DNA of 64,000 bases, from NCBI GenBank assembly GCA_023238725.1, contig CM041548.1, positions 10,278,752 through 10,342,751 on the forward strand, given 5' to 3'. Below the pieces are notes generated by a model. It did no database searches. It had not been told where the DNA came from and saw only the letters and a program-made list of their open reading frames with translations. Each line of letters begins with the position of its first letter. The first letter of the stretch is position 1. Source of the stretch: Scortum barcoo. Lineage: Eukaryota > Chordata > Actinopteri > Centrarchiformes > Terapontidae. A program made the translations under genes and the position numbers. Shown here piece by piece: positions 36,632 through 49,395 of the stretch.

Positions 36632-37056
36632 GCGAACCTCCGCTCTCCGGGCGCCCAAACCTCTCATGGTCCCTTCAGTTTGTGCTGCACTGCCTCTAAC
36701 TGACACACAGACACACACATTTCTATGCACATACACACTGATGTGAAGAGGGAAACTAGGATAGAGTACCTGGAATTGTAAAAACGCACAACGGACACTC
36801 ACCTGCAGATTATTCAGTGCAGCTGAGATGCCCCAATTTGAAATATGATGTCTTTTTGAGTGGGAGGTCAGGGTCAACAGTATGCCTGTTTTTGTCATTC
36901 TGAGGGACTCACACAAAACTGAACAGAAAATACTCCTGAGCTCCTTGGTGAGTGTGTAGTTAGGGGCAACGCAGCATCTGGAGACACCGAAGCTGAGAAT
37001 GTCGGAGAAAGCTGTGGCTGCATGAGTATACCAGCTTGTATATGTATCTGTCATAA

Positions 37057-37142
<86 letters not shown>

Positions 37143-38133
37143 CTGCATTCCCTCACCCTGTTATTACCCATTTTTACCATATTGACACAGCTTTCTCAAA
37201 TATACCTGACTGTAAATGACTGTTTTTTGTTCTCACTGTAATTGTTTGATCATTTATTCTTCATTTTCTATGTTTGAAGTGTTGTCGTTCGAACGTAGGA
37301 GCAGATTTGTAGATGTGGAGGGAGAATGTGGAGGCACTTGGATAAATAAAAGATGGCAAAATGGCAATTTGCCTCACAAATTGCTGAGTAACCTTGAAAA
37401 TGAAGGGGCTGAATTCAAGTATATCTTGTATATACTGCAAATAATATAGTTTCATCTTGCCAATGTCCACTATCCTGGAGTTTCAAAACATTGTTATTTT
37501 AACTATAATGCATTCCTTCAGTGGTGAACTTAAAATACCTGCAGGAATCAAATAATCATTTTCAGTACATTCCAATGAGACTGTATGCATTGTCATTAAT
37601 CAAAACACACTCTGAAAGACAAAGTCAAAAGCTTTTACATCGTATGCTTTATTAATGGATCATGGCTTCAGAAAAAAAGTTTTCTTCTTTTTTTTTTTTT
37701 ATGGTGATTTCTATGCAATCAAGCACAATGGAACAAAGATGTGCCATGGAATTGTTCACTTTTTAGATGTGATGCTCCTATGTGGTTGTGGATTTTTTTG
37801 GGTGAGTGAAGTGATAGGTCCCCATGTTAACATGAGGATAGCCATAGAACTTACCCGACAGCTTCTGCTCCCGTATTTTACTTTGCACTACAGCAACATT
37901 TTGCTTTGTAGAACACATACACAGCTTTGTAAAGATGCGATGCACAACCGTCTAATGCTGTAGAAAGGCATTAAAATGACATAACAGTTTGTATTTATTA
38001 AAAAAATGACAATAAAAAAAAAACTTGTAACTGATCTTCCCTGATCCTGTCATTATTATAAACATGGTTTTAAATTAAGGCTTCGTCTTTTGGCATCTCA
38101 GTCCATTTCTGCCTTTCTCTCATGTATAATAAA
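36632..38133 (+). other. ndrg1: ndrg1 3'UTR with long (AT)n tract and candidate poly(A) signals
   Basis: Follows stop TAA at 36629-36631. Candidate AATAAA signals are at 37345-37350, 38011-38016 and 38128-38133. Human NDRG1 has a UTR of comparable length, so one of the distal signals is likely. A long (AT)n run is at 37063-37140. The 3' end approaches that of ccn4 on the other strand. Confidence 0.6.
37063..37140. repeat. (AT)39 microsatellite
   Basis: 78 bases of perfect AT dinucleotide inside the ndrg1 3'UTR. It is self-complementary in RNA and DNA and probably length-polymorphic. Confidence 0.98.
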
Positions 38134-38175
38134 GTAAATTTCATGAAATATAAAAGTAAATATTTACATTAAAGC

Positions 38176-38181
38176 TTTATT
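38176..38181 (-). terminator. ccn4: Candidate ccn4 poly(A) signal
   Basis: TTTATT on the + strand (AATAAA on the minus strand), about 380 bases beyond the ccn4 stop codon at 38562. The predicted cleavage site is within some tens of bases of the distal ndrg1 signal. Confidence 0.45.
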
Positions 38182-38561
38182 ATCTAAGCTGACTTCTGAC
38201 TGTAAGGACAGACCACGTTTGACAGTACTTGAAAAGCATCTGTAGATCACTACATGTGTTATTACATATGCAAAAGCTACATAAATAAATTAAGCCTTCA
38301 GTATTTCACATACTCACTGGATGATTTTTTTTTTATATTTGCAAAGCAGTTCTTCAAATATTCTTCAAACAAAGGTCATGCTTTATGAATCCATTCTGGA
38401 GACACATACATATTTCATATTTACAGATTTTTCCAATAGGAAAAAACATAAGAAATCCCTTGTACATAATCATACATGTTACAAATACAAAACATTGCAT
38501 AGAAAAGAAGCCAGAAGAAAGTCAGGGCGCCCTCGCAGATAGGGAGCGTGGCTGACACCTG

Positions 38562-41500
38562 TTAGTTCACGACTTCTGGGTAACCATAGTAACTTTCCAG
38601 CTCGGCGAAGATGTCATTGGGGTTTTTGCAGCTGAGGTTGCAGAAGCACGCCTGGACCCACATCATCTTCCAGGTGAATCCCGTCCCGTTGGGGCACTCG
38701 AAATCCACGTCGATGGTTTTGGATTTGTAGGGAATGCAGCAGCGCTCGTCCATGCAGATGCCGCAGTACTTGGGCCTGTACTGCTTCTTGCTGGTGCAGC
38801 CAGAGATGGTGAAGTTTGAGGGCTGCTCTTCCCTGTAGATGTTCAGACATTTCTTTCCCGGCTGATGGAGGAAGAGAGTAGAAAAATGTGAAGTTCTGGA
38901 AGCTTTTTAACATCCCATTTTGATCATTTCGACTGACATGAAACAGAATTACTACCTTGATGTGTTTGGTGATGTCGACCTCACAAGGACGCAGGTTGCA
39001 GAGGCGAGACTCTTTGACCAGTTCACACTGCTCATTGGCGTTAGAGATCCTCATGGACAGGCCGCGGCCACAGGTCTTTGAACAGGGGCTCCATGAGGTA
39101 GTCTGGGTAATGCAGTTCTTGTGCCAGCTCCTGGTCTCAGCTGGGGAAGCTGGATCAACACAGTGAGGAAAATAAATTATGGCTACAAACTGCTACTAAT
39201 ATCACATTTCTAATAATACACAATGATGTATCTGTTTAAAACTCTGAGGTATGCCAACTGAAAGAGGTTTGAAAATAAAACTAATGAATAAAATAATATA
39301 AAATACATTATTGTAATGGTTTAAACAAACAAAAAGGAAATTATTCACTGTTGTTAACATTACCAAGATACAAGGTTTGAAAGCTATAATCCAAATTGAT
39401 AATAGGACCAAAGTCAAGTTCCATATATTTGAGCCACATTGTCTTCTGTGGACTGCCTTGGTTCACGTATAAACATTTTTACAGAGGATCAGTTGAGAAC
39501 AGTCCCCACATTTGTCCTACATGTGTAATATTTGCCAAGAGAAGCAGATGAACACTGCATCTCCTCCCACTGCCTCTGTTTCTAATCTAAATCTTTACGT
39601 TGTGCTCGCCTCGCAATCTGGATCTGATTAGTATCCTTACGCAACACAAAGAGATCTCCGTTCTCATTACTCCGTCCACAGCACTGTGGCACTAAATGAC
39701 TGGAAACTGGACGTGATCCAAAAACAGTGTGAGGGCTTCCACAGGAAAGGATTGGTTGGTCCCTGCACACACACACACACAGCCCTCCTGACCCTCCTGG
39801 ACTACAGGCTGTACTCACACAATAATAGCCTGTAAACACAGCTGCTGCAGTGTTACTTGTTAAATAAAATCACATCCATCCACTATTGACAAAAAAACAA
39901 ACATATTCTGTCTTCTACAAGGTATATACTCTTAAATCAACATTTATTTATTATCAAATGACTGAATCTACCCATGAACAAAATAAACAATATCCTCTGG
40001 ATCACAGAAGTCCTTTAAAAAGCCTTGTGAACCTAAGAATTAGCTTACCTGACCATGCTTATAAAGCAGAGACACTGTCCCTGGTTTATTCCCCAGCAGC
40101 ATTACCTACACTTTGTGTTCTCTAACAATACCTGAAGCCTTCTGTTTGATTTAGTTCGCCTTGATGTTTTCAGACTCATCTGTGAACTGTGTTGCATTTC
40201 AGTGAGCTGGAAGGAAATTGGAGGGTTTGGCAGTGCTATTGGGAATTGTTAAAAAACAGAGAGAGAGGCTTAAGCTCTACCCCCTCTCGCATATAGCACA
40301 TATCTAAGGTGTCCTACCCTCTACTGCATGCCGTGGTGCTGTCTTGCGCCCTCTTTTGGGTTCATCACAGATCCACTGCTCGCAGCACTGTCCCTTGACT
40401 TTGACCCGGCGCGGGGTTTGGCACCACACCCGCGGAGGCTGGGACTCGGTGCACAGCGCCACACAGCCGATGGCACCGTTCACACACACGCACTGGTATT
40501 TGCAGCTGGGCTTGAAGCTCTGCCCGTTACGGTAGATCACGCCGTCATGCTCGCAGCCTGTTCCCACCATATCTGGTAGAGAGGGACGACAAGCAGCCAC
40601 AGATTATAGACGCATGCAAAATGAAAACACTGGGAGGCTATTTTAATATCTCTGCATTTATAATCCAAATAGCTACAAATGAAAATGTTCTCACAGGTAT
40701 AAATAGGTGACATTGTGGGATAAATTACACTCAGGACACAGTATTTGTGGAATAATAAAATAAAGATCTGTGTATTTAGGATGAGCAGCAATAGTCACAA
40801 TGACAGGACTGATAGAAAACAACTTCACCTACAAAAACTTAACTGCATCTACACAGATGACAGAGACTGTGAATGATAATATGATCAAATATAATACATA
40901 AATAAACAAATCTATTCAATAACCACTTTAAACATACTCACATTGTCACAGCATAACTATAACCACAACCATAACAAGTTTTTTTTGCATGTTCAAGAGT
41001 TGGATAGCTTTTCCCACCCCATATTCCCACAAAAAAGTCGAATAATATGATCCACAGCACATTTTTGGACATGCAACTGTTGTCATTGTATCTGTGTCTC
41101 ATGCAACTAAAAACTACTAAAGTAATAAACAGATGGGAGAAGGTGACAGAGTGCATGCTGCTGCTGCTGCAGACAACATTAAAATGCATCAGTGTTCTGC
41201 TCAAGTGACACATATGTTGTTACCATGACAACCAGTGTTGACATGGCAGCAAACAGTTGTCCTGCTTGGATCCAATCTGGTCTGTGCTGCAGTGTGGATG
41301 GTGAACCTCAAACACCCCATCAGAAACAAACAGAAAACGTCTCCCGCTGTGTGAAAACTGTTTTGTTTTTGTCATTTTTTTTTTCGGGTGAGTGACACTT
41401 ACATGCACACAATCCTTTTTCGTACCTCGAAGCTTGTCCGAGCTGTAGTCACAGATACAGTCCCTTGTGGTAGTCGCATGTGTCTGCCTCGTTGCACACC

Positions 41501-43892
41501 TCGCCCACCTGCCGGGCGCAGGTCTTGCAGCAGTCACAGCCGTCCATGAGGAGGCTCACACCTGGCGGACAGGTTGGGGTGACCTTGGGACACTCGCAGG
41601 GCCACTTACAGTACTGCGTCCGGTTGTATGAGTCCACAGCGGGCGATGTGACAGCTGTGGCAGGCGGCATGGCAGTGGAATTCTGGGAGTAGGCCTACAG
41701 AGGATGTGGAAAAGCTTTAGCCAAAAGACAGACTCAAGAACAACTTTGTTAAAAACAACTGAAATTTAGTGCCACATGATGTGCAGCTCATTGACAGAAT
41801 GGCTTCTCTTTATGAAATGAATACATCTCTGTATCTTCATGAATTAACCTTCATTACAGTGAAAACACAATATTGGCTTTGGTCACGCAAAATCATAGGC
41901 CCCTGTGCATGCTCTTTCTCTGTGTTTGTGCAAATACCATTTTTTATTATATGAAAGGTATTTGGCCCCCCTCTGGCGAGGAAATATTCTTAATATCCTT
42001 AATCCTGAATTCTTTCATATCCAGCCTTTTGTAACCCTGTCCCAGGGTGCTGATCCGAATGGTCTCAAACACCTCTGCTTCACTGCCTACATGGGTGAAA
42101 TTTATGGCAGCCTGTTAGCGTTTGGTCCTGCTGTGTAATAAATCAAATAAGACTATAAAAATGAATGAAACACCCAGCGGAGCTAATCTTATTAAATCGA
42201 TGACAACGTCTGGTATATGCTTAACACTCTGGAAGAGTTCCATCATCATATTTTAAAATCTGCAACAGTGCCGACACACAGACCCTGCCAATGAAACTTA
42301 ATCACCGTCTCCCACTCAGCATGTTTTGACTCTTACAAGCTGCTCTGTGAGGCCAAGATCACACAGTAAAGAACTCTGCAGCTCTTAAAAGCAGATGTTT
42401 TCACTGCAACAGGCCACACGAGCCACATCAACAGCTTTGCACTTGGAGGTTATTCATTTCGGACAGTCTGAGCGGAGGAAATGTTCTGACAACAACTATC
42501 ACTTTTTAGGGGCCAAATTGAATGTCTACTTGTTTTGAGAACACGCCGTGCCTGAGAAAATGCCAGAAGATAGTCTCCAGATCATCATTCAGTGAGTGAG
42601 ACAGTGACATTTGCTTTTTAGGCAGAGAGCTACAATTACTCTGATAAAAAAAAAAAAGTGGGACTTCTTTGACAAAAATGCAGAGTACGTCAGTTGTCAG
42701 CGATAAAATCATGAAGGATCTTTATGATTAAGACACACTGAAGATGCCACACTGTTGACTGGCCCAGACAGGGAGACAAACCATGCATAAGGCATAATAT
42801 CATCCATACGCGTCGAACAGCAGAGCAGCGGACTTTGGTAAGGAGCCTCCGATCTATGAAAGGTGCACATACACATGCGAGCACAAACATATGAGCATGC
42901 CCACTTAATCCACAATTAACTGTGAGGAAACATGCTTAATCATCTTATGAAAGCCGCGCCCTGTGTCATCTCCCCGAGCTCGTTCTCGGCACTTCAATGG
43001 AATTATGGTCATATTAATAACTGCTGTGCACAGTGCTGAAAGCTAATGCAGATAAATGAGTTTTAATCACGGCCGTGCCACTAATCCATTCCTCGGAGGA
43101 GTTCATGTACCCTGCAGCTATCGGGCTAATTTACAGAGAAGGGGGGGAGAAACACAACAAAAACAATCACAGCTCAAAACCTGTCCATCACTCTAACAAA
43201 AAAAGGAGAGCAGAGAAAGGGAGGGAGCGAGGTTCATAAGTTCATTACGAAAACATGGCGTAATCCTAATGCAATCATCAACCTCAATGTGTTTATCTTT
43301 GCTGACTAAATAAAGCATGATGCTATTTAAAAGATATTTCATTATTGTCTGCAAAGAAACAGATATTTATGTGGGAAATGCAGATGCAGAGAAATGCAGG
43401 TTTTTATCAATTCAGCCATATTTGTTTGTGACACAAGCCTTCAGTCCTTTCTTTGATTGTTTCCCAGTGTGATCTCAAATAGCTGTCACATTTTAGGTGA
43501 TGGACACTTAATGAAAATGGCATTCTCTCCACTTTTTCTCTGAGAAGCGACAAGGACTGATAACCCTCTTTGACCTTTTCTTCCTGTCAGCTTCTGGTCA
43601 CATCAGAGTCTGACCTCTGACCTGAGCACAAGCATGGACAAACCCTTCGTCAGAGAAGTGAGAAAACACCTGAGACAGATGATTTTTCCAAAAATGCCAG
43701 GGGCTGCACAGCACAAACTGTCACTCGGGTACTGTTTTCTTAACTTTCCAACCCAAAAGCTTTAAATGATATCATGATGAAACATGGCTTTTGGTTTAAA
43801 ATTTGTTCAAACTTTAAGATGCTATAAAAGTGATATGAATGTGGTAAATTGCATCACTACATTCAGCTAAATTGATATATATATATATATAG

Positions 43893-43977
<85 letters not shown>

Positions 43978-44888
43978 AATATATTTGAGCAAAACTTAGA
44001 TGATTGCTTCTTTAAAAATAAGCAAATAATTGTTTTTTTTTCTATTACCCAATTTCCAACAGCTGATCCACAGACTGATGGACAGTTAACCAGGGACAGT
44101 GGAAAAATGACATTAATGAAGCCATTAAAGGAGGCAGTTTCCTCTACAACCACGAGGTGGCACTAAAATATAACAAACGATGGAAAGTGAACTGCAGCGA
44201 GGTTTAACACCAAAAATGATTGATGACAAAAAAAAGAAAAAGAAAAAAACCCTACCATGACCTCAGAGATATCAGGGGCATTTAGACGGAATGGCTGGGT
44301 TCAGGTCAGTAAGTCTGTCTGTCCATTCAGGCTTAGTCAGGACAACTTTCCATACTTAGTCAGCACTGACTTATTATTTTAGAGGAGGGGGCGCACACAG
44401 ATAAGCCCATGAGCAACAGTGGAAACCCTGCATGGGAAGATGTGCTATCAGGGGGGTGATATATGTTAGGAAACAACAGGAGGAAAAACAGCAGGCTCAT
44501 GATAAGGTATACTTGGATTCATAATTTAACACTAAGCTGCTGTCCCTGCAGGAACTGTCATAAAATTATTTTACCCATTTTTTTACTTATGCCCTATAGA
44601 GATATAAGCTTTACAAACACTCCACTGTTGTCATAGCTAGAGTTGGAAAAGGCCTCTTAAAACAGTCAGAAGTAGATATAAGTACAGTGAAAGTGCCCAT
44701 AGGAAGTTTTTCATACTGTAAATGGGAGCACTGACACTTAAATGGCCAACAGAAAGTGAGCAAAGTCTGCAGCTTGTACAGGCCAAACTTACTTAAACAC
44801 ACACACACACACACACAACAAAGTGTGTCCTCCATCCCACCTGTTGAATCCCGGCTGCTGTTAGAATCCACAACAGGAGCCAACTCAT
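38562..44888 (-). CDS. ccn4: CCN4/WISP1 matricellular protein, five coding exons, with disrupted frame in exon 2
   Basis: Exons (minus): 44888-44841, 41694-41403, 40572-40318, 39140-38956, 38861-38562, 1080 nt, phases consistent. CCN4 is a secreted Cys-rich Wnt-induced protein. The four-module plan is visible. A signal peptide MSWLLLWILTAAGIQQ is followed by an IGFBP module with YCKWPCECP and DGCDCCKTCARQ. The VWC module has CEHDGVIYRNGQSFKPSC and GQCCEQWICDE. The TSP1 module has SWSPCSKTCGRGLSMRISN. The cystine knot has CGICMDERCCIPYKSKTI and CFCNLSCKNPNDIF. The ending, LESYYGYPEVVN, is close to human CCN4. In the IGFBP module an extra base near 41455 and two extra bases near 41427 put TGA in frame at 41449-41451. 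Translation would stop after 97 residues, while the downstream frame is restored. Everything else is intact, so either a very recent lesion or an assembly error is likely. Confidence 0.93.
41403..41694 (-). pseudogene. ccn4: ccn4 exon 2 with compensating indels and premature TGA
   Basis: In the annotated frame the exon reads TCDYHKGLYL then stop, then SRYEKGLCA. Family members continue GLYCDYS... at this point. Those residues (CDYSSDKLR) are present one frame over, between the +1 site (about 41455) and the +2 site (about 41427). Net insertion is three bases, so exon phase is unchanged (292 nt). The acceptor before 41694 and the donor GTAAGT after 41403 are both good. Confidence 0.8.
41695..44840 (-). 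other. ccn4: ccn4 intron 1
   Basis: A 3.1-kb intron without recognised genes. It holds an adjoining (TA)n/(GA)n microsatellite pair at 43875-43975 and short A-runs near 42648 and 44229. Confidence 0.7.
43875..43975. repeat. Compound (TA)n-(GA)n microsatellite
   Basis: An interrupted TA run from 43875 to 43935 is directly followed by a perfect GA run of about 19 units at 43938-43975. Confidence 0.96.
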
Positions 44889-44957
44889 CACTGGTGAGGA
44901 ACTGCAAATGCATTGAACCCAGAAGTAGTCCCGTGTCAAACGCGCTCCGCAGGTGCG

Positions 44958-44987
44958 CTACATCCTTCGTCCCGCCGCCGCCGTCAT
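44958..44987 (-). CDS. Upstream ORF in ccn4 leader (9 aa)
   Basis: Minus-strand ATG at 44987-44985 opens MTAAAGRRM and closes at TAG 44958. It lies about 70 bases before the ccn4 start, in the GC-rich leader. A second upstream ATG at 44913, out of frame with ccn4, overlaps the main start. Whether both are in the mature leader depends on the unmapped transcription start. Confidence 0.35.
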   Translation of the reverse strand: MTAAAGRRM

Positions 44988-44989
44988 CT

Positions 44990-45200
44990 TTCGTGCGCCT
45001 CCGTCTGCGTCCGGACCGCGGCTGACAGCCTGTTAAAGAGTCCGGGCTGACGTAAGGTCTGAAAGGACGAGCTCCGCATACTTGTGACGGGGGACGGTCT
45101 CTCCTCTTTCCCTCTCCCTCCGCTCCACTCTCACCCGATCCTCCTCCTCCTCCTCTGGCGGCCCCGGTGGTTTGGGCGTGTCTGCAAACCCGCGCAGAGG
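44990..45200 (-). promoter_or_regulatory. ccn4: ccn4 GC-rich promoter region (putative)
   Basis: A CpG- and GC-rich patch just upstream of ccn4 exon 1, with pyrimidine-rich (CTC)n-like tracts at about 45100-45160 and CCCCGGTGG. No TATA box is evident, consistent with a GC-rich promoter. Boundaries are estimated. Confidence 0.4.
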
Positions 45201-47669
45201 TGCCTCCGACACTTCACCGACTGTTACTTCATTTGAGATTAAAGGATAGATTTTTGACAGGGCATCTTAAAATAGCATGAGGTGCCCATAATGTGCAGGA
45301 AAGTACTCGCAGACTGCCTTTGTGATTTCTCCTCTGTGATAGATTCATCAGTGCAATATTCCCACTTTTCTCTACATTACATCGAACGATAACTTTTACA
45401 ACTATAGCATGCAAGTGTTGTTTTAAAGTAGATCTGAAGATCTTGTGCACACTCAATGGACATCTGCACATCTTTCACACCATCACATTGCCATTGCTTT
45501 GAATGTGGACTGATGGTTTGGCACACGATGAACATCCACTCCAAATGTCTGTAAATCTGACATAAATGTAAAATCCCAGCTACTTTTGTGACTTTATTTA
45601 CTGTGTTGCTGTTATTCTGCTGAATTTCTTAAACAAGTATTGCTGATTTGGGATATCTGGTGTCCTAATCGGCCCCACAGCGTCGCTGATGTTTCATTTA
45701 ACAGCTTCTCATCTTATCTCGGCCTCATCTGCTCTGATCTTTACGCACCTGAAGGCCACACTGCCCCTGCACCTCAGATGACTCAGCTGTAGCTGTTCTA
45801 CCATCTGAGCGTGCACATAAATAACTCAAAGGAGCATTTGCTTTCCAAAGAAGTGACTAAATAAACATTACAGGTTGCCGACCTACAGCACCTATTTTAA
45901 AGCCACATGGGGCCCGAGTCTGGCCTGCAGATGTTCAGCTTAAATCAATGATGTCATCTATCTCAGAGTCTGCTATTTTGCTTTCCTTTCATTTTTCCTG
46001 GAAATTTTGAATGTTTCTTTTTGAGTTGACGCAGATGAAGGGCAAAAAGAATTCCACTTCACGCTGCTATTCAGCCATATGGAAAATATATTTTATTTCA
46101 ACTATGCTGGACCTCTCGTGTCACTGGTCTGCCGAAGAAAATGCAACTGAGAATAACCTAAAGTCTGTGAGAAATAGGCACTGCAGGGAACAGAGAGAGA
46201 GAGAGAGAGTGAGGGGAAGGGTGATAGATGAGAAAAGGAGCAAGTTGCCCCAGGTCTGAACCCCTATTATTTACTGGCAGTCCTCTTACCTCTGTCAGAG
46301 AGCTGTCAGCCTCTGGGCTGATCTGAGCAGCGCTTCTCTCCCTGCTCTGACCGAGACGACCCGACCCCTCCACAGCACAATGCACCCACTCTCTCTGTCT
46401 CTGCTGCTTTCTCCCCTTTTCTCCAGCTTCAACCCATCCGCCTCAGCTCAGCTCAGATCATTGGTGTATTGGTTCCTTTTTCATTCTACACAACCTGCTC
46501 TGAGTGCCAAAGATTTAGTATCTTTTCTCTATAATTGATTCTTTTGCTTCCTCTCTGACTCCTTCCCTTTGAAACCAGGAGCCCTGCGCCAATAAATGTT
46601 CAGATCTCATGTATACTGCTTGTTTTGTGCAGTTAGGACGACATCAGTTTTCTCTGCTGTCAAAGGATTTCATTGACCTTATTTAACTCTTTTTCTTTTT
46701 GTTCGCTGGCTCCTTTACTTCCCTGACTTCTTTAATTATTCCCTGTGGAGACATTACTAATCTGATCTTACTGCAGTATTATCTTGACTCAGGCTTGGAT
46801 GCAAGTTCAGCGGCAGTAAAAAGTGTATTTTTTTACTGATACACAGCTGAGTTTGTTTGAGCTATTTGCACCTGACTATCGAGCCAAATTGGGCTCAAAA
46901 CATTGCTGCCCATGTTTCAGCTGCACAATGACAGAATATAATAACATGATTTTAAAAAAATACTCAAAAATACCCATTACTTTCAGCAAATGTCAAAAAC
47001 AAACCGCAGACAGACTATCATATGATCAGTAAATTATCAGTTAAAAGCTCATTTTGAGACAACCAGGGGGGAAAAAAACTTGAAAAGGAGCTGTTTTGTC
47101 ACTCATTTATCATTCATTTTTTCCCCTTAATCTTCATTTGACACTGAAAGATTTTCTGCGCTCTCCTCATGTCCTCAGTCTGTCTCTCTTTAATCCCTGA
47201 ACTCTTCTGTCCTCTCACGCACTAAAGGCCTTGCAATCCTTCACTGAGACAATACAGAGACAGAAAAAAAAAGTGAAGCCACAGGCGGTATCATTCACGC
47301 TTATGTCAGCATCTGTCCTCCATTTTCTGGTCTGATGCGGTAGTAAGTGTTAACTGCGTAGCTTTAACATGGGGCCACGGTATGCATTAGGTGACATCAG
47401 TCAAAGCGCTGCTGCGTGCCAGCTCGCCTCTCTTCTTCACGTCTGTTGTGGCGAATTTGGCAAAAATATCTCATAATGAAAGCCAGGTCCGAGGCGACGA
47501 CTGCCTCGCTCTCACATGAACCAGTCGGCTGACATGAATCCAGGGCGCTTAAGGATTTAGTCTAGGTTTAAAGCTGAAGGTTGTTTAAGAGAACAGGGAG
47601 TGTGCACAGAAGAGCAATATTGTATCAAGTCAGTCACTGATTTAATTTGACATGATACGCTAATGTGCT

Positions 47670-48068
47670 TTCTTGCCAAAAATGAGATGAGTGGACTGGT
47701 GCCACTCTCATGTCTGTGTGCAAAATATGATGCTAAAGCTAGCAAGCAATTAGCCTAGCTTAGCACAAAGACTGAAGATACAGCTAGCCCAGCAGCTCCA
47801 AAGCTAACTACTGTGATTAATACAATGTCTTATGGTTTCTGTAAGGTCGCCAGAACAACAGGTCAGAGTTTTCTCTAATTATTATTTCAGTTAAAATGTT
47901 CAGTTTAATGTTAAAATGTTAATTAGCTAAGTTTAGAGGTTTTGAAATGTAAACATTTTATGCTCAGCTAATCAAATTGCCTGCTAGCTTTAGCCTGATA
48001 CTTTGTGTACAGACGAGAGCGGCATGGATCCTTTCTCTCTCTCTCTGATCTAACTCTTGCAAAGAAAC
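47670..48068. mobile_element. Copy 2 of the palindromic repeat family
   Basis: The left part has CCACTCTCATGTCTGTGTGC and TTAGCCTAGCTTAGCACAAA. The right part has, inverted, CTTTGTGTACAGACGAGAGC and GATCTAACTCTTGC. The ends are inverted repeats of each other, as expected of a foldback/MITE-type element. No coding capacity. Confidence 0.6.
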
Positions 48069-48904
48069 ATCAAACTTTTGCTTTTATCCTCCTAGGGCGG
48101 AGAGCTGGGAACACTACAGATACGTTTCTTTGACGTTGATTTGCATAAACTTAAGGTCTGGGGTAGAAACATGCACACACAAATGGGATCAAACCTGAGG
48201 TACTGTGCTGCATCTCTCCCATTAGAGCGAAGCAGCCAGTAAAGCACTCCAGGTACAAAAGTGTGATAGATGGCCCGATTACAGCAGCCGGCCATCTATG
48301 ACTCTAGTCTTGCATAGCTGGTCAAACTGAAAATCCCCTCATTAAAATCCCCTCAACTCACAGAGAAGCCTTGAAGTCAAACCGTGTTTTGGAAATCTCG
48401 GAGCTTCAAAGTCAAGTAGAGTCGGTAATCCTCCTTAGAATGGGAGAATGAATTTACAACACCTTGAGGCGACCAAAAAACTGCTGAGGTGATATGTGAA
48501 GAGAAAAAAGAAAAAAAAAAAAGTTCTTCCACAGCGCAGCACAAGTGTGGGAAAATCTTGTGGACATTGCATCGGCCCCTTTGCAGCTCGTGGCCTTATA
48601 ATGGACGGGTAAACTGCTGAAAACAGCTGAGTGTGTTTCTCTGCGTCTTGAAATAGCAAATATAGAAATAAATAAGATCAGAACAATCAGCCGTGCTGCA
48701 AAAACATGCTGTGTTCACCGTTTAAGTCTGAAAGTTAATCTAAGTACAGTGACAAATATAAAAGATTGACATGACTAGAATATCTCTAAGATTAGTAAGA
48801 ATAAAAACAAAAAACAGTAACCAAATCCAAAATCAAACAATAACTGTGATGCAGATGTTTTAGAGAAATGTTTTGACATTTTAAAAAAATACTCTATTTT
48901 CTCT

Positions 48905-49395
48905 CTGACTGACAGTTAGGTGAGATGATGAGATCACTCTTATGTCTGTACGGTAAAAATGAGCCGTCCACCTTCAGATAAGCGTAGCTTTGCATGAACT
49001 GCAAACAGGGAAACAGATAGCCAGTTGGTGTTTGATGCTAAGAAACTCCATCAGCACCTCTGACGCTTAGTGTTATAACATGATGTATTTTGTTTGCTTG
49101 GGTAAACCTAGGTATAAACACGACACATTGCGGTTTTAAGGGGAATTCTGCAGGAAGTGAAGCTCCACCAGAAATAGTCCCTGTCAAACCTCAACGTGTC
49201 GTTTTTAGATTTCGGTCTTTGTTCAAGCGAGAAGCAAATGCTGGTCTCAGAGACAGAGCCTTTTGTTAATGCAGGTGGAGCTGGGCTAGCCGTTTCTACA
49301 CTGTCTCCTGTTTGCGCGATCAGCTAAAGCTAAGCTGGCTGTAGCTTCAGATTTGTCGTCCAGACATGAGCACAGCAATCTTCTCATCTAACCCC
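48905..49395. mobile_element. Copy 3 of the palindromic repeat family
   Basis: Left end GATCACTCTTATGTCTGTAC; right end, inverted, GATTTGTCGTCCAGACATGA followed by TCTTCTCATCTAACCCC. The middle has GCACCTCTGACGCTTAG and CAGGAAGTGAAGCTCCACCA. It is 0.8 kb from copy 2. Confidence 0.6.

Noticed and set aside
36368..37054. 228-codon minus-strand ORF opposite the last ndrg1 exon
   Set aside because: It is a shadow of the GC-rich repeat-coding exon (Ala/Gly/Val-rich antisense reading), with no family resemblance.
39761..39780. Short (CA)n near ccn4 and similar GT/CA runs at 44797 and 50927
   Set aside because: Short, common dinucleotide runs with no sign of function.
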